Assembly: GCA_028290405.1 (NCBI GenBank)
Contig: JAQGJX010000219.1
Span: forward strand, 1 to 63,673
Direction of reading: 5' to 3'
Source: Hyphomicrobiales bacterium
Lineage (GTDB): Bacteria > Pseudomonadota > Alphaproteobacteria > Rhizobiales > Beijerinckiaceae
Length of the DNA: 63,673 nucleotides
This document shows positions 56,172 to 63,673 of the stretch, in pieces. Made by a program: the position numbers and the translations under genes. The stretch's first letter is position 1; each line of letters opens with the position of its first letter. The notes under the pieces were generated by a model that saw only the letters and a list, made by a program, of their open reading frames with translations, was not told where the DNA came from and did no database searches.

Positions 56172-57734
56172 ATGAACAAGCCCGCATCGCCGGTGAGCGC
56201 CGACGCCGCCAAGATCGATTTCGACGCCTTCCGCATGCGCACGTTCGTGGAGGAGCTGATCGCCACCGGCGAGGTCATCGTCCACGAGGAGCCCATCGAT
56301 CTCGCCGACGTCGCGCAGGCGCTGGCGGACACCGAGAAGGCCATCTGGTTCAAACAGGCCGGCCCTGAGCGGCAGGAGCTCGCCGGCAACATCGCCGGTT
56401 CGCGCAGCCGCATCGCGCAGGCCTTCGGGGTGCAGCCCCACGAGCTGCTCGGCGAACTGATGAAGAGGCTCGACGCCAAGCAGCCCGTCATCGAAGTCTC
56501 GCGCGCCGAGGCGCCCGCGCAGCAGGTGGTCCTGACCGGCGACGAGATCGACGTCACCTCGTTTCCCGTCCATCTGCAACACGGCGCGGATGGCGCGCCC
56601 TACATCTCCGCCGCCATCGACTTCGCGAACGATCCGCAGACCGGCTTCACCAATTGCGGCCTGCGCCGGTTGATGCTGCGGGGCAAGGCCGAAACCGGCG
56701 TCGACCTGAACGCGCCGAGCGACCTGCGCGTGATCTATGAACGCGCCAGCGCGCAAAAGCAGCGCGTGCCGGTCGCCTTCGTCATCGGCTCGCATCCGGT
56801 GGACATGGTGACCGCCACCATGTCGGTGCCGATCGACGAATTGCAGCTTATGGCGAATCTGCGCGCCGCGCCCCTGCCCGTGGTGAAATGCGTCTCCATC
56901 GACGTAATGGTGCCGGCTGACGCCGAAGTGGTGCTGGAGGGCTGGCTCGACCCGCACGGCTACGTCGAGCCCGAAGGCCCCTATGGCGAATACCTGGGCT
57001 ATTACGGCGGCCTGAAGAAGAACCCGGTTTTCCACGTCACGGCGATCACGCGCCGCACCGACGCGTTGTTCCAGACCATCACGATCAGCGGCCGCGACCT
57101 CGCCCGCACCGACACCTCGCAGCTCGAGGCCCTGCGCACCGAGCTGAACTGCTGGCGCGCCCTGAAGATGGCCGTGCGCGAGCCGGTCGCGGTCTATGCG
57201 CCGGTGGCGGCGGCGGGCTCGCTGAACGTGCGCGTGTCGCTGCGCCAGCGCGTTCCCGGCGAGGCGCGCGCCGCGCTGGCGGCCGTGCTGGGCTGCGTGG
57301 GCGTGAAGAACCTCTTCGTCTACGACCCCGACATCAACATCTTCAACGACAACGAAGCGGAATGGGCGCTCGCCACGCGCTTCCAGCCCGCCAAGGACCT
57401 GCTCATCATCAGCGACGTGAAGCTGTCGCCGCTCGATCCTTCGCTGGACGGCGCGCGCACGGGCAGCAAGGCCGGGTATGATTGCACGTGGCCCTTCGGC
57501 AAGGCGGGCACGATGGACCGGTCGGCGCCCGCCGCGCCCACCTACCCTGGCAAGCGTTTCGCGTCTCTCGCGGCCGCCCTGGCGGACGGGCCGAAGCACT
57601 TCGAAGAGCTGATGGCGGCGACCGGCAGCCGCGACGGCCGGGAGATCGTGCGCGAGTTGGAAGCCATGCGCCTGCGCGGCGAGGTCGCCCGCGACGACCA
57701 GGGTCTCTATTGCGCGGGCCAGCGCGCCGCCTGA
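56172..57734 (+). CDS. UbiD-family (prenylated-FMN) decarboxylase
   Basis: This 520-residue enzyme matches the UbiD family, which reversibly decarboxylates aromatic or alpha,beta-unsaturated acids using prenylated FMN made by UbiX. Visible features are FRMRTFVEELIATGE at the start, PYISAAIDFANDPQTGFTNCGLRRL (cofactor and metal region), VPIDELQLMANLRAAPLPVVKC, the catalytic Glu segment EPEGPYGEYLGYYGG and DPDINIFNDNEAEWALATRF. It is not the ubiquinone UbiD by context. ubiX is not in the window. GGGAGG precedes ATG 56172. The last 60 residues are an added helical tail. Confidence 0.92.
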   Translation: MNKPASPVSADAAKIDFDAFRMRTFVEELIATGEVIVHEEPIDLADVAQALADTEKAIWFKQAGPERQELAGNIAGSRSRIAQAFGVQPHELLGELMKRLDAKQPVIEVSRAEAPAQQVVLTGDEIDVTSFPVHLQHGADGAPYISAAIDFANDPQTGFTNCGLRRLMLRGKAETGVDLNAPSDLRVIYERASAQKQRVPVAFVIGSHPVDMVTATMSVPIDELQLMANLRAAPLPVVKCVSIDVMVPADAEVVLEGWLDPHGYVEPEGPYGEYLGYYGGLKKNPVFHVTAITRRTDALFQTITISGRDLARTDTSQLEALRTELNCWRALKMAVREPVAVYAPVAAAGSLNVRVSLRQRVPGEARAALAAVLGCVGVKNLFVYDPDINIFNDNEAEWALATRFQPAKDLLIISDVKLSPLDPSLDGARTGSKAGYDCTWPFGKAGTMDRSAPAAPTYPGKRFASLAAALADGPKHFEELMAATGSRDGREIVRELEAMRLRGEVARDDQGLYCAGQRAA

Positions 57735-57753
57735 GGCGCGCCAGCCCCGCCTT

Positions 57754-58518
57754 TCAACGCCGGGGCCCGACGAGCGCGAACAGCGCGCCCTGCGGGTCCA
57801 GGCACTGCACGATCCACATGCCGCCCGGCACTTCATGGGGGCCGTTGAGGATCGTTCCGCCGTTGGCCGTCACGCGGCCGGCGGCATCGTCGATCTCGTC
57901 GGCGTTGAAGTAATAGATCCACGCTGGCGCGGGCATTTCGGCTGTCTTCGTCATGACGCCGCCGCGCGCGACGCCATTGATGGCGAAGATCTGGTAGACG
58001 CCCATCGGGCCCATATCCATGGCCTGATCCTTGGTCCAGCCAAAGAGCCCCGAGTAGAAATCAAAGTCGCTCACGCCGTCGCCCGCGTGCAGCTCCCGCC
58101 AGCCGGGAAGGCCGGGAGCGTTCGGGTCGGCCGGCGGCGGCGGCATGGGCCCCGCGCCCTTGAACAGCATGAACACCGCGCCGTGCGGGTCCGCCACCAC
58201 CGCAAAGCGCCCCACGCCGGGAATGTCCTGCGGCGGGCGATGCACCGTGCCGCCCGCCTGCTTCACGCGCGTCGCGGACTCGTCCACGTCGCTCGCGCCG
58301 ATGTAGCCAAGCCAGCCCGGCCGCGCGCCGCCGGCCAGCGCTTCCGCCGACAGGGCCATCACGCCGCCAAACCCCGTCTCGCCTACGGAGAGCACGTTGT
58401 ACGTCATGCCCGCGACGCCGGACTCCTGCGCGGTCCAACCCAGGACGGCGCCGTAGAAAGCCTGCGCGTCAGCGGGGCTCGTGGTCATCAGGTCGTACCA
58501 GACGAAATCGCCGTTCAT
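57754..58518 (-). CDS. Two-domain VOC-superfamily protein
   Basis: This 254-residue protein has two VOC units. The first opens with FVWYDLMTTSPADAQAFYGAVLGW and ends in VVADPHGAVFMLFKG; the second has DFDFYSGLFGWTKDQAMDMGPMGVYQIFAING and ends in DPQGALFALVGPRR. It resembles the CFP30/27 kDa-antigen-like hydroxylase group. AGGGAGAAGG precedes ATG 58518. It converges on ubiD with no shared function evident. Confidence 0.88.
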   Translation of the reverse strand: MNGDFVWYDLMTTSPADAQAFYGAVLGWTAQESGVAGMTYNVLSVGETGFGGVMALSAEALAGGARPGWLGYIGASDVDESATRVKQAGGTVHRPPQDIPGVGRFAVVADPHGAVFMLFKGAGPMPPPPADPNAPGLPGWRELHAGDGVSDFDFYSGLFGWTKDQAMDMGPMGVYQIFAINGVARGGVMTKTAEMPAPAWIYYFNADEIDDAAGRVTANGGTILNGPHEVPGGMWIVQCLDPQGALFALVGPRR

Positions 58519-58669
58519 GGCCTTCTCCCTATGCGCCTTGGGAACGTCAGCAACTCGCAAGGCATCATGCCGCGAGCGCGCGCGCAGGTCGAGAGCGTAC
58601 GCTCCAGAAGGCGGCAGACCGCGCGCCAGCTTGGTGCTATCGTGTCGTTTCCCTCAAAGGAGCAGCGAC

Positions 58670-58813
58670 ATGGCTAAGGGTCAGGCGAAGAGCAACAAGG
58701 AAGCGAAGAAGCCCAAGGCCGACAAGGCGGCCAAGAGCGGCGGCTCCGCCTACAAGCAGGCCCAGGGCAAGGGCGGCAGCCTCACGGTGGATTCCTCAGG
58801 CCGCAAGACCTGA
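58670..58813 (+). CDS. Small Lys-rich protein (47 residues)
   Basis: The product is very basic (KSNKEAKKPKADKAAKSGG) and likely unstructured. AAAGGAG sits eight bases before ATG 58670. Similar short Lys/Ala/Gly proteins are common in Hyphomicrobiales; nucleic acid binding is possible but not shown. Confidence 0.65.
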   Translation: MAKGQAKSNKEAKKPKADKAAKSGGSAYKQAQGKGGSLTVDSSGRKT

Positions 58814-58886
58814 GCGAGCCCGCGGGCGACCAGACGCACCGACGGCGCAGCCGATGCGCCGTCGAACCCCTATGTCTGCGCGCGCC

Positions 58887-59225
58887 TCAGAACAGGTGCG
58901 CGACATGGTCAGGGTTCGCCAGCCCCATGGCGATGAACCCCAGGAACACGTAGAGGCCCGCCAGGTCCCACGCGGAGACCCCTTCGGTCCGCACCGGCTG
59001 GCCCGTGGCCCATGCATAGGCCGCCAGGCTTGCGCCGATCAGAAGGAACGCGGGCGCGACGGCGCTGAGCGCGACCGACGGAGGGACCAGCAGGAAAGCC
59101 GCCGCGACCACCAGCGCCCCCAAAGCGTGGAACGCCCACGCCCACGCCTCACCGCGAGGGCCGGACTGGGGCGCATGGCCGCGCCCATGAAGCACGGGAA
59201 CGAATTTCTCGAATGAAGGACCCAT
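58887..59225 (-). CDS. Small integral membrane protein (112 residues)
   Basis: The protein has three hydrophobic segments (AFHALGALVVAAAFLLVP, VAPAFLLIGASLAAYAWATG and AWDLAGLYVFLGFIAMGLA) behind a short soluble N-terminus with HGRGHAP. GAGGAG lies seven bases before ATG 59225. No family is recognised. It stands alone between two small genes. Confidence 0.72.
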   Translation of the reverse strand: MGPSFEKFVPVLHGRGHAPQSGPRGEAWAWAFHALGALVVAAAFLLVPPSVALSAVAPAFLLIGASLAAYAWATGQPVRTEGVSAWDLAGLYVFLGFIAMGLANPDHVAHLF

Positions 59226-59381
59226 GGCTGAACTCCTCGCGTTGCAAGGAGAGATGATAGGATATTCGGGGACTGCGTATATTCGCAACGCCTGACCGGT
59301 ATTTCCACGCAGGGGCGGACGTCAGACCTACGGATAGACTTGTCGGGGACAGCCCGCCGGGCGACGTCAGCCGAGGGGCCC

Positions 59382-59558
59382 ATGGACATTCTGGACGAAG
59401 TCGCCCCTTTGCTTGGCGCCATCGTTTTCGCCGCGCTGGCTGCGGGCGTCTATCGCTGGTTTCGCCGCCGCGACCCTGCATCGCGCGCGCAGGCCTGGAA
59501 AGTCTTTCTGGTGCTGCTCGCCATCATCGCCGTGCGCCTCTATGCGGTCGCCGACTGA
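59382..59558 (+). CDS. Small membrane protein (58 residues)
   Basis: Two hydrophobic segments (LLGAIVFAALAAGVYRWF and FLVLLAIIAVRLYAVAD) flank a basic loop (RRRDPASRAQAWK). GAGGGG precedes ATG 59382. No function is known. It is divergent from the preceding membrane-protein gene. Confidence 0.6.
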   Translation: MDILDEVAPLLGAIVFAALAAGVYRWFRRRDPASRAQAWKVFLVLLAIIAVRLYAVAD

Positions 59559-59679
59559 AGACGCGCTTCTCACGACGCCCGAACGACCCTAGGATGGGAT
59601 GCGCGAAACAAGACCTCGGCCAAGAGGGTCGCGCAAGGGACAGCGCCGGAACAATCGGCGCGCCTGCAGGGAGGACGCC

Positions 59680-60726
59680 ATGATTGAGAGCTTCGCGGGC
59701 ATTGGGCTACGGGCGCTTGCGCGCGCGGCATGCACAGTCAGCCTGTCGGTCACCTTCGCCGCCGCCGCGCGCGCGGACGCCATCTCGGACTTTTACGCCG
59801 GCAAGACGATCCGCATCATCACCAGCACCGGGCCCGCCAGCACCTATACGACCTATGCGCAACTCGTGGCCGAGTTCATCGGCCAGCACATCCCCGGCAA
59901 TCCCAAGCTCATCGTGCAGACCATGCCGGGCGCGGGCGGCGTGCTGGCGGCCAACCACATGGCCAACATCGCCCCGCAGGACGGCAGCGTGCTGGCGACC
60001 GTGCACGAGACCCTGCCCATCGAGCAGGTGCTGAAGCCCGACGGCATCAAGTTCGACATGTCGAAGTTCAAGTACATCGGCGTGATGAGCATGATCACCA
60101 GCACCATGACGGTGAACGGCGATGCGCCCGCCACCACCGTGGAAGGCGCCAAGACGGCGGAAGTCATTCTCGGCTCAACCGGACGCGGCTCCATCACCCA
60201 TCAGTTGCCAAGCCTTCTGAACAATCTGTTCGGCACGAAATACCGCATCGTCGGCGGCTATCAGGCCATGGGCGAAATGACGCTCGCCATGGACCGGCGG
60301 GAGATCCACGGCCGCAGCGGCTCGCTTGTGGGCTGGACGCAGACCCGCGCGAAGGACGTCGCGGACGGCAAGTTCGTGCACGTGGTGCAGGTGAACCTGA
60401 AGAAGGACCCGAGCCTGCCCAACACGCCGCTGCTGCTCGACATGGCCCGCAACGAGCGCGAGCGGCAGATCTTCGAGTTCATCTCGTCGTCGGCCCTGGT
60501 GGGCCGCTCGATCTTCGCCCCGCCCGGCACGCCGGACGAGCGCGTGGCGGCGCTGCGCAAGGCCTTCCAGGCCATGATCGTGAGCCCCGACTTCCTCGCG
60601 GCGGCCAAGAAGCGCGATCATGACATCATCCCCGCCACGGGCGAGGAGGTGCAGGCCGCCATCGCCAAGACGGTGTCGCTTCCCCGGGATCTCGCCGAGG
60701 AAGCGCGCATCGCCATGGGCGAGTAG
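59680..60726 (+). CDS. Bug/TctC-like tricarboxylate transporter substrate-binding protein 3
   Basis: This 348-residue periplasmic receptor has a signal peptide ending near AAAARA. The mature part reads DFYAGKTIRIITSTGPASTYTTYAQLVAEFIGQHIPGNPKLIVQTMPGAGGVLAANHM, the branch of Bug-like proteins with HIPGNP. It is distant from the two receptors at 54-56 kb. AGGGAGG precedes ATG 59680. It lies next to a convergent flavin monooxygenase gene and may import its substrate (inference). Confidence 0.9.
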   Translation: MIESFAGIGLRALARAACTVSLSVTFAAAARADAISDFYAGKTIRIITSTGPASTYTTYAQLVAEFIGQHIPGNPKLIVQTMPGAGGVLAANHMANIAPQDGSVLATVHETLPIEQVLKPDGIKFDMSKFKYIGVMSMITSTMTVNGDAPATTVEGAKTAEVILGSTGRGSITHQLPSLLNNLFGTKYRIVGGYQAMGEMTLAMDRREIHGRSGSLVGWTQTRAKDVADGKFVHVVQVNLKKDPSLPNTPLLLDMARNERERQIFEFISSSALVGRSIFAPPGTPDERVAALRKAFQAMIVSPDFLAAAKKRDHDIIPATGEEVQAAIAKTVSLPRDLAEEARIAMGE

Positions 60727-60733
60727 GAAGCGC

Positions 60734-62080
60734 CTATTCGGCCGCGCGCTGGCGGGCGTAACGGCTCGGCGGGCGCGGCAGGCCGAGGTTCTCGCGCAGC
60801 GTCGCGCCCTCGTATTCCTTGCGGAACACGCCGCGCTTCTGCAACTCGGGGATCACCATGTTGCAGAAGTCGTCGTGCTGGCCGGGAATATAGGGCGGCA
60901 GCACGCAGAAGCCGTCGCACGCCTGGTTGGAGAACCATTCCTCCATGTAGTCGGCCACCTTCTTGGGGCTGCCGTGAATGGAGTTCTTGCCGCGCGCGCC
61001 GGCGCAGCGGGCGCCGAGTTCGCGGATGGTCAGGTTCTCGCGGCGCGCCATGGCGACGATGCTGTCGAAATGGCCCTTGCTGCTCTTGGTGGGCGGCAGC
61101 GGATCGGGCAGCGGCTCATCCAGCGGATAGGGCGAAAGGTCGATCCCGCCCAGCATGGTGGAAAGGATTTCGCGGCCCACGATGGGGTGGATGAGCGATT
61201 GCAGGCGGTCGAAATCCTCCGCCGCCTTGTCGTCGCTCTCCGCCACCACCACGCTGAGGCCCGGCAGGATCTTCAGGTGGTCGGGGTCGCGGCCATAGCG
61301 CTGCATGCGCCCCTTCACGTCGTTGAAATAGGCCTTGGCGTCGGGAATGGTGAGGTGGGGCGAGAAGATCGCCTCGGCGAATTCCGCCGCAAGCTCGCGG
61401 CCTTCGTCGGACGCGCCGGCCTGAACCATCACCGGATAGCCCTGGATGGGGCGCGGCACGTTGAGCGGTCCGCGCACCTTGAAGTGCGGCCCCTTGTGAT
61501 CGAGGTAGTGCATCTTCTCGGGGTCGAAGTAGAGCCCGCTGTCCACGTCGCGCACGAAGGCGTCGTCGTCCCAGCTGTCCCAAAGGCCCTGCACGACCTT
61601 CGCGAACTCGCGCGCGCGGCCGTAGCGCTCGGCGTGGTCCAGCACGCCGTCGCGGCCGAAATTGGCGGCCTCGGCGGTCTGGCCGGACGTCACGAGGTTC
61701 CAGCCCGCGCGGCCATGGCTGATGTGGTCGAGCGAGGCGAACTTGCGCGCGAGGTTGTAGGGCTCCTGATAGGTGGTGGAGGCGGTGGCGGTGAGGCCGA
61801 TGTTCTTGGTCACCATGGCGAGCGCGGAGAGCAGCGTCAGCGGCTCGAAATGCGCGATGAACTGCACGGAGCGCGAGATCGCGTCCATATGCGCTTCACG
61901 GGTGGCGTTGCCGTCGGCCAGGAAGATCATGTCGAACTTGGCGCGCTCGGCGGTCTTGGCGATCTCGACGTAGTGCTCGATGTTGACGTTCGCGTCGCGC
62001 TGCGCGCGGGGATGGCGCCAGGACGCCACATGATGGCCCGTCGGATTGAAATAGGCGGCGAGCTTCATCTGTTTCGCCAT
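60734..62080 (-). CDS. NtaA/DmoA-type FMNH2-dependent monooxygenase (luciferase-like)
   Basis: This 448-residue enzyme belongs to the NtaA/SnaA/DszA/DmoA branch of bacterial-luciferase-like monooxygenases. It shows AAYFNPTGHHVASWRHPRAQ, ERAKFDMIFLADG, YQEPYNLARKFASLDHISHGRAGWNLVTS and PVMVQAGASDEGRELAAEFAEAIF. These enzymes use reduced FMN from a separate reductase to oxidise nitrilotriacetate, dimethylsulfide, sulfones or similar compounds. No reductase gene is adjacent. ATG 62080 was chosen by family N-terminus. It is divergent from the hydroxy-acid oxidase. Confidence 0.94.
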   Translation of the reverse strand: MAKQMKLAAYFNPTGHHVASWRHPRAQRDANVNIEHYVEIAKTAERAKFDMIFLADGNATREAHMDAISRSVQFIAHFEPLTLLSALAMVTKNIGLTATASTTYQEPYNLARKFASLDHISHGRAGWNLVTSGQTAEAANFGRDGVLDHAERYGRAREFAKVVQGLWDSWDDDAFVRDVDSGLYFDPEKMHYLDHKGPHFKVRGPLNVPRPIQGYPVMVQAGASDEGRELAAEFAEAIFSPHLTIPDAKAYFNDVKGRMQRYGRDPDHLKILPGLSVVVAESDDKAAEDFDRLQSLIHPIVGREILSTMLGGIDLSPYPLDEPLPDPLPPTKSSKGHFDSIVAMARRENLTIRELGARCAGARGKNSIHGSPKKVADYMEEWFSNQACDGFCVLPPYIPGQHDDFCNMVIPELQKRGVFRKEYEGATLRENLGLPRPPSRYARQRAAE

Positions 62081-62133
62081 GGTCGATCTCCACCCTGTTT
62101 GTGCATGTTGAACGTGATGCGCGCTGCGCCCGT

Positions 62134-62143
62134 AAGCTAGCTT
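62134..62143. promoter_or_regulatory. 10-bp palindrome in the divergent monooxygenase/oxidase promoter region
   Basis: AAGCTAGCTT is a perfect palindrome in the 232-base gap between the NtaA-type gene and the hydroxy-acid oxidase. No regulator is in the window next to it, so the operator role is weakly supported. Confidence 0.25.
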
Positions 62144-62312
62144 GTATTGCGGCGCGCTCAAAATCCAAAGGTTCGCGCGCTGCCCGGTCGCCGTCGCGAA
62201 GCGTCGTCATGGCGGGGCCTGCGGCGCGCGTGGCGACAAGCGTTTGCATTCCATGGCCATCAGGTTGTAGCCATGACCCAGATCAGTTTCACTGACGCGG
62301 GGGGAGAGTCGC

Positions 62313-63545
62313 ATGAAGGGTCCGCAGGCGCCTGTTGGCGCGGATATGGAGCGCAAGCGCGCCCTGCACGCCCGCTACCCCACGGCGCTCGACCTGCGCG
62401 CCCGCGCGAGGCGGCGCATGCCGAACTTCGCGTTCGAATACATGGACGGCGGCGCAGGCGCCGGCGGCGGGGTCGACCGCAACTGGTCGGCGCTCGACCA
62501 TGTCGAACTCGTGCCCCGCTATGGTCTGGTGGCCAAGCCCCCTGCGGTGACGGGCGAACTCTTCGGCTCGGTCTTCTCGGCCCCGATCGGCATCTCGCCC
62601 ATCGGCGGTCCGGGCACGGCTTTCCCGGGCGCCGAGACCTACCTGGCCAAAGCCGCGCAGGCCGCGCGGGTGCCCTACACGCTGGGCGTGCTGTCGGGCG
62701 TCACCGTCGAGCAGGCGGCCGAAATGGCGCCGGACGTGCTCTGGTTCCAGCTCTACCGGTTCGCCAACAACGAGCACAAGATCGGCCTCGACCTCACGCG
62801 GCGGGCCGCCGCGGCGGGGGTGCGCGTGCTGGTGCTCACCATCGACACGCCCATCCGCACCACGCGTCCGCGCGAGGTGAAGTCGGGCATCGCCAATCCG
62901 TTCAAACTCAACATGCGCCTGCGCATGGACGCGCTGTCGTCGCCCGCGTGGCTGACGTCTCTGGCGCGCAACGGCATCCCGCGCTTCGCGTCGCTGACGC
63001 CCTACATGCCGCCGAACACGAACCTCGACGAGTCGGCGGCCTTCATCCGCCGGGAGTCCGGCGGCGCGTTCACTTGGGACGAGATCGCCAAATACCGCGA
63101 ATTGTGGCGCGGGCCGCTGGTGCTGAAGGGCGTTCTGCATCCTGAGGACGCCGAGCGCGCGGTCGCGATGGGCATCGACGGCCTGTTCGTCACCAATCAC
63201 GGCGGTCGCCAGATCGAGGGCCTCCCCTCCTCCATCGACGTGCTGCCCGCCATCGCCAGCGCCGTGGGGGGCAAGTGCGCCCTGATTCTGGACAGCGGCG
63301 TGCGCAGCGGGCTGGACGCGGCGCGGGCCGTGTCGCTGGGCGCGGACGCCGCCTTCGTCGGCAAGGCCTTCCTGTGGAGCCTGGGAGCGCTGGGGCCGGA
63401 AGGCCCGGCGCATCTCATCGACCTGCTGACGGAGGAGTTCCGCTCCACCATGGGCCAGCTCGGTTGCAAGACCATCGCGGAGCTGCGCAGCGTCCCCAAC
63501 CGCCATCCAGGCAAGTGGACCCGCGAAGAGTTCGCGCGGCCCTGA
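62313..63545 (+). CDS. FMN-dependent alpha-hydroxy-acid oxidase/dehydrogenase (LldD/glycolate oxidase family)
   Basis: This 410-residue enzyme oxidises 2-hydroxy acids to 2-oxo acids. It has the family start PTALDLRARARRRMPNFAFEYMDGGAG, FSAPIGISPIGGPG, WFQLYRFANN with the active Tyr, VLTIDTPIRTTRPRE, the catalytic His in GLFVTNHGGRQIEGLPSS and the FMN-phosphate end DSGVRSGLDAARAVSLGAD. Members act on lactate, glycolate, mandelate or long-chain hydroxy acids, so the substrate is open. GGGGAG precedes the start. Confidence 0.94.
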   Translation: MKGPQAPVGADMERKRALHARYPTALDLRARARRRMPNFAFEYMDGGAGAGGGVDRNWSALDHVELVPRYGLVAKPPAVTGELFGSVFSAPIGISPIGGPGTAFPGAETYLAKAAQAARVPYTLGVLSGVTVEQAAEMAPDVLWFQLYRFANNEHKIGLDLTRRAAAAGVRVLVLTIDTPIRTTRPREVKSGIANPFKLNMRLRMDALSSPAWLTSLARNGIPRFASLTPYMPPNTNLDESAAFIRRESGGAFTWDEIAKYRELWRGPLVLKGVLHPEDAERAVAMGIDGLFVTNHGGRQIEGLPSSIDVLPAIASAVGGKCALILDSGVRSGLDAARAVSLGADAAFVGKAFLWSLGALGPEGPAHLIDLLTEEFRSTMGQLGCKTIAELRSVPNRHPGKWTREEFARP

Positions 63546-63550
63546 GCAGC

Positions 63551-63673
63551 CTACGCGCAGCCCGCCGCCGCGAAGGCCGCGGGCATGCGCTCCGGCAGGT
63601 CCTCGGCGATGAGCCCGGGGCCGAACGCGCGCGCCGCCGCGCCATGCAGCCACACGGCCGCCGAGGCCGCTTC
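63551..63673 (-). CDS. C-terminal end of a probable NAD(P)H-hydrate dehydratase/epimerase (cut by window edge)
   Basis: The last 40 codons before a TAG stop read AASAAVWLHGAAARAFGPGLIAEDLPE, followed by RMPAAFAAAGCA. This matches the end of the ADP-dependent NAD(P)HX dehydratase (NnrD) domain, where AVWLHGxAA and LxAEDLPExLP are typical. In most bacteria this domain is fused to the epimerase NnrE. The enzyme repairs damaged hydrated NADH and NADPH. Only this tail is in the window. Confidence 0.75.
   Translation of the reverse strand, partial: EAASAAVWLHGAAARAFGPGLIAEDLPERMPAAFAAAGCA

Overview
The window is about 64 kb of GC-rich chromosomal DNA, packed with genes and with very short gaps. 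Gene content points to an alphaproteobacterium of the order Hyphomicrobiales (Rhizobiales). The signs are a trpGDC-moaC-moeA operon, an ATPase-inhibitor zeta subunit (DUF1476), an Omp25/RopB-like beta-barrel protein, FixH/HEGH-type metal-efflux genes, a Mla-type lipid ABC system with a STAS-permease, and many orphan solute-binding receptors (liv, TRAP, Bug). The genus cannot be named from this. I see no phage, insertion sequence, integrase, CRISPR array or rRNA. One tRNA gene (tRNA-Phe, GAA) is present. No gene-free stretch exceeds 300 bases.

Region 1 (1-12 kb) starts with a truncated TauD/TfdA dioxygenase, a multicopper-oxidase-fold protein that has lost its copper ligands, and a GFA-family protein. 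Next comes a transport and catabolism block. On the minus strand lie livJ, livH and a three-domain LivM-LivG-LivF fusion. Divergent from them on the plus strand is a translationally coupled set: a SnoaL-like protein, a PuuE-like polysaccharide deacetylase, an amidase and a GntR/FCD regulator. The shared gap holds a 12-bp perfect palindrome of the type bound by FCD regulators, so the whole block looks like one regulon for import and hydrolysis of an amide or ureide-like compound. Region 2 (12-27 kb) is mostly housekeeping: an old yellow enzyme, enolase, KdsA, an acyltransferase, QueF, a degenerate metallo-beta-lactamase-fold protein, a VOC protein, trpGDC-moaC-moeA, an outer-membrane beta-barrel protein, a TakP-like TRAP receptor and a hydroxyisobutyrate-dehydrogenase-like enzyme.

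Region 3 (27-34 kb) has an 892-residue exported caspase-fold protein. Both catalytic residues are replaced, and a long Gln/Met/Arg tandem-repeat tail follows. A uracil-DNA glycosylase family protein, a membrane histidine kinase and a secreted S10 peptidase come after it. Region 4 (34.2-44.6 kb), directly behind tRNA-Phe, is a heavy-metal module: a DMT permease with a His-rich tail, a Cu(+)-type P-type ATPase with a DUF305 partner, and a divergent set made of a Cys-rich exported protein, an RND adaptor with extra domains, a CzcA/CusA-type pump and a small periplasmic protein. No outer-membrane channel and no metal regulator is present in the module.

Region 5 (44.6-63.7 kb) has a CelD-like acetyltransferase, glutamate dehydrogenase, a DUF2189 membrane protein, the divergent zeta-like subunit, an eight-cysteine secreted peptide, an mlaEFD operon whose MlaD carries a PqiC-like domain, and a secreted beta-propeller-like protein. 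After these come two tandem Bug receptors with a UbiD decarboxylase, then several small proteins. The window ends with a third Bug receptor, an NtaA-type flavin monooxygenase, a divergent alpha-hydroxy-acid oxidase and the tail of an NAD(P)HX repair enzyme. Function assignments rest on motif recognition by eye; no database search was run.
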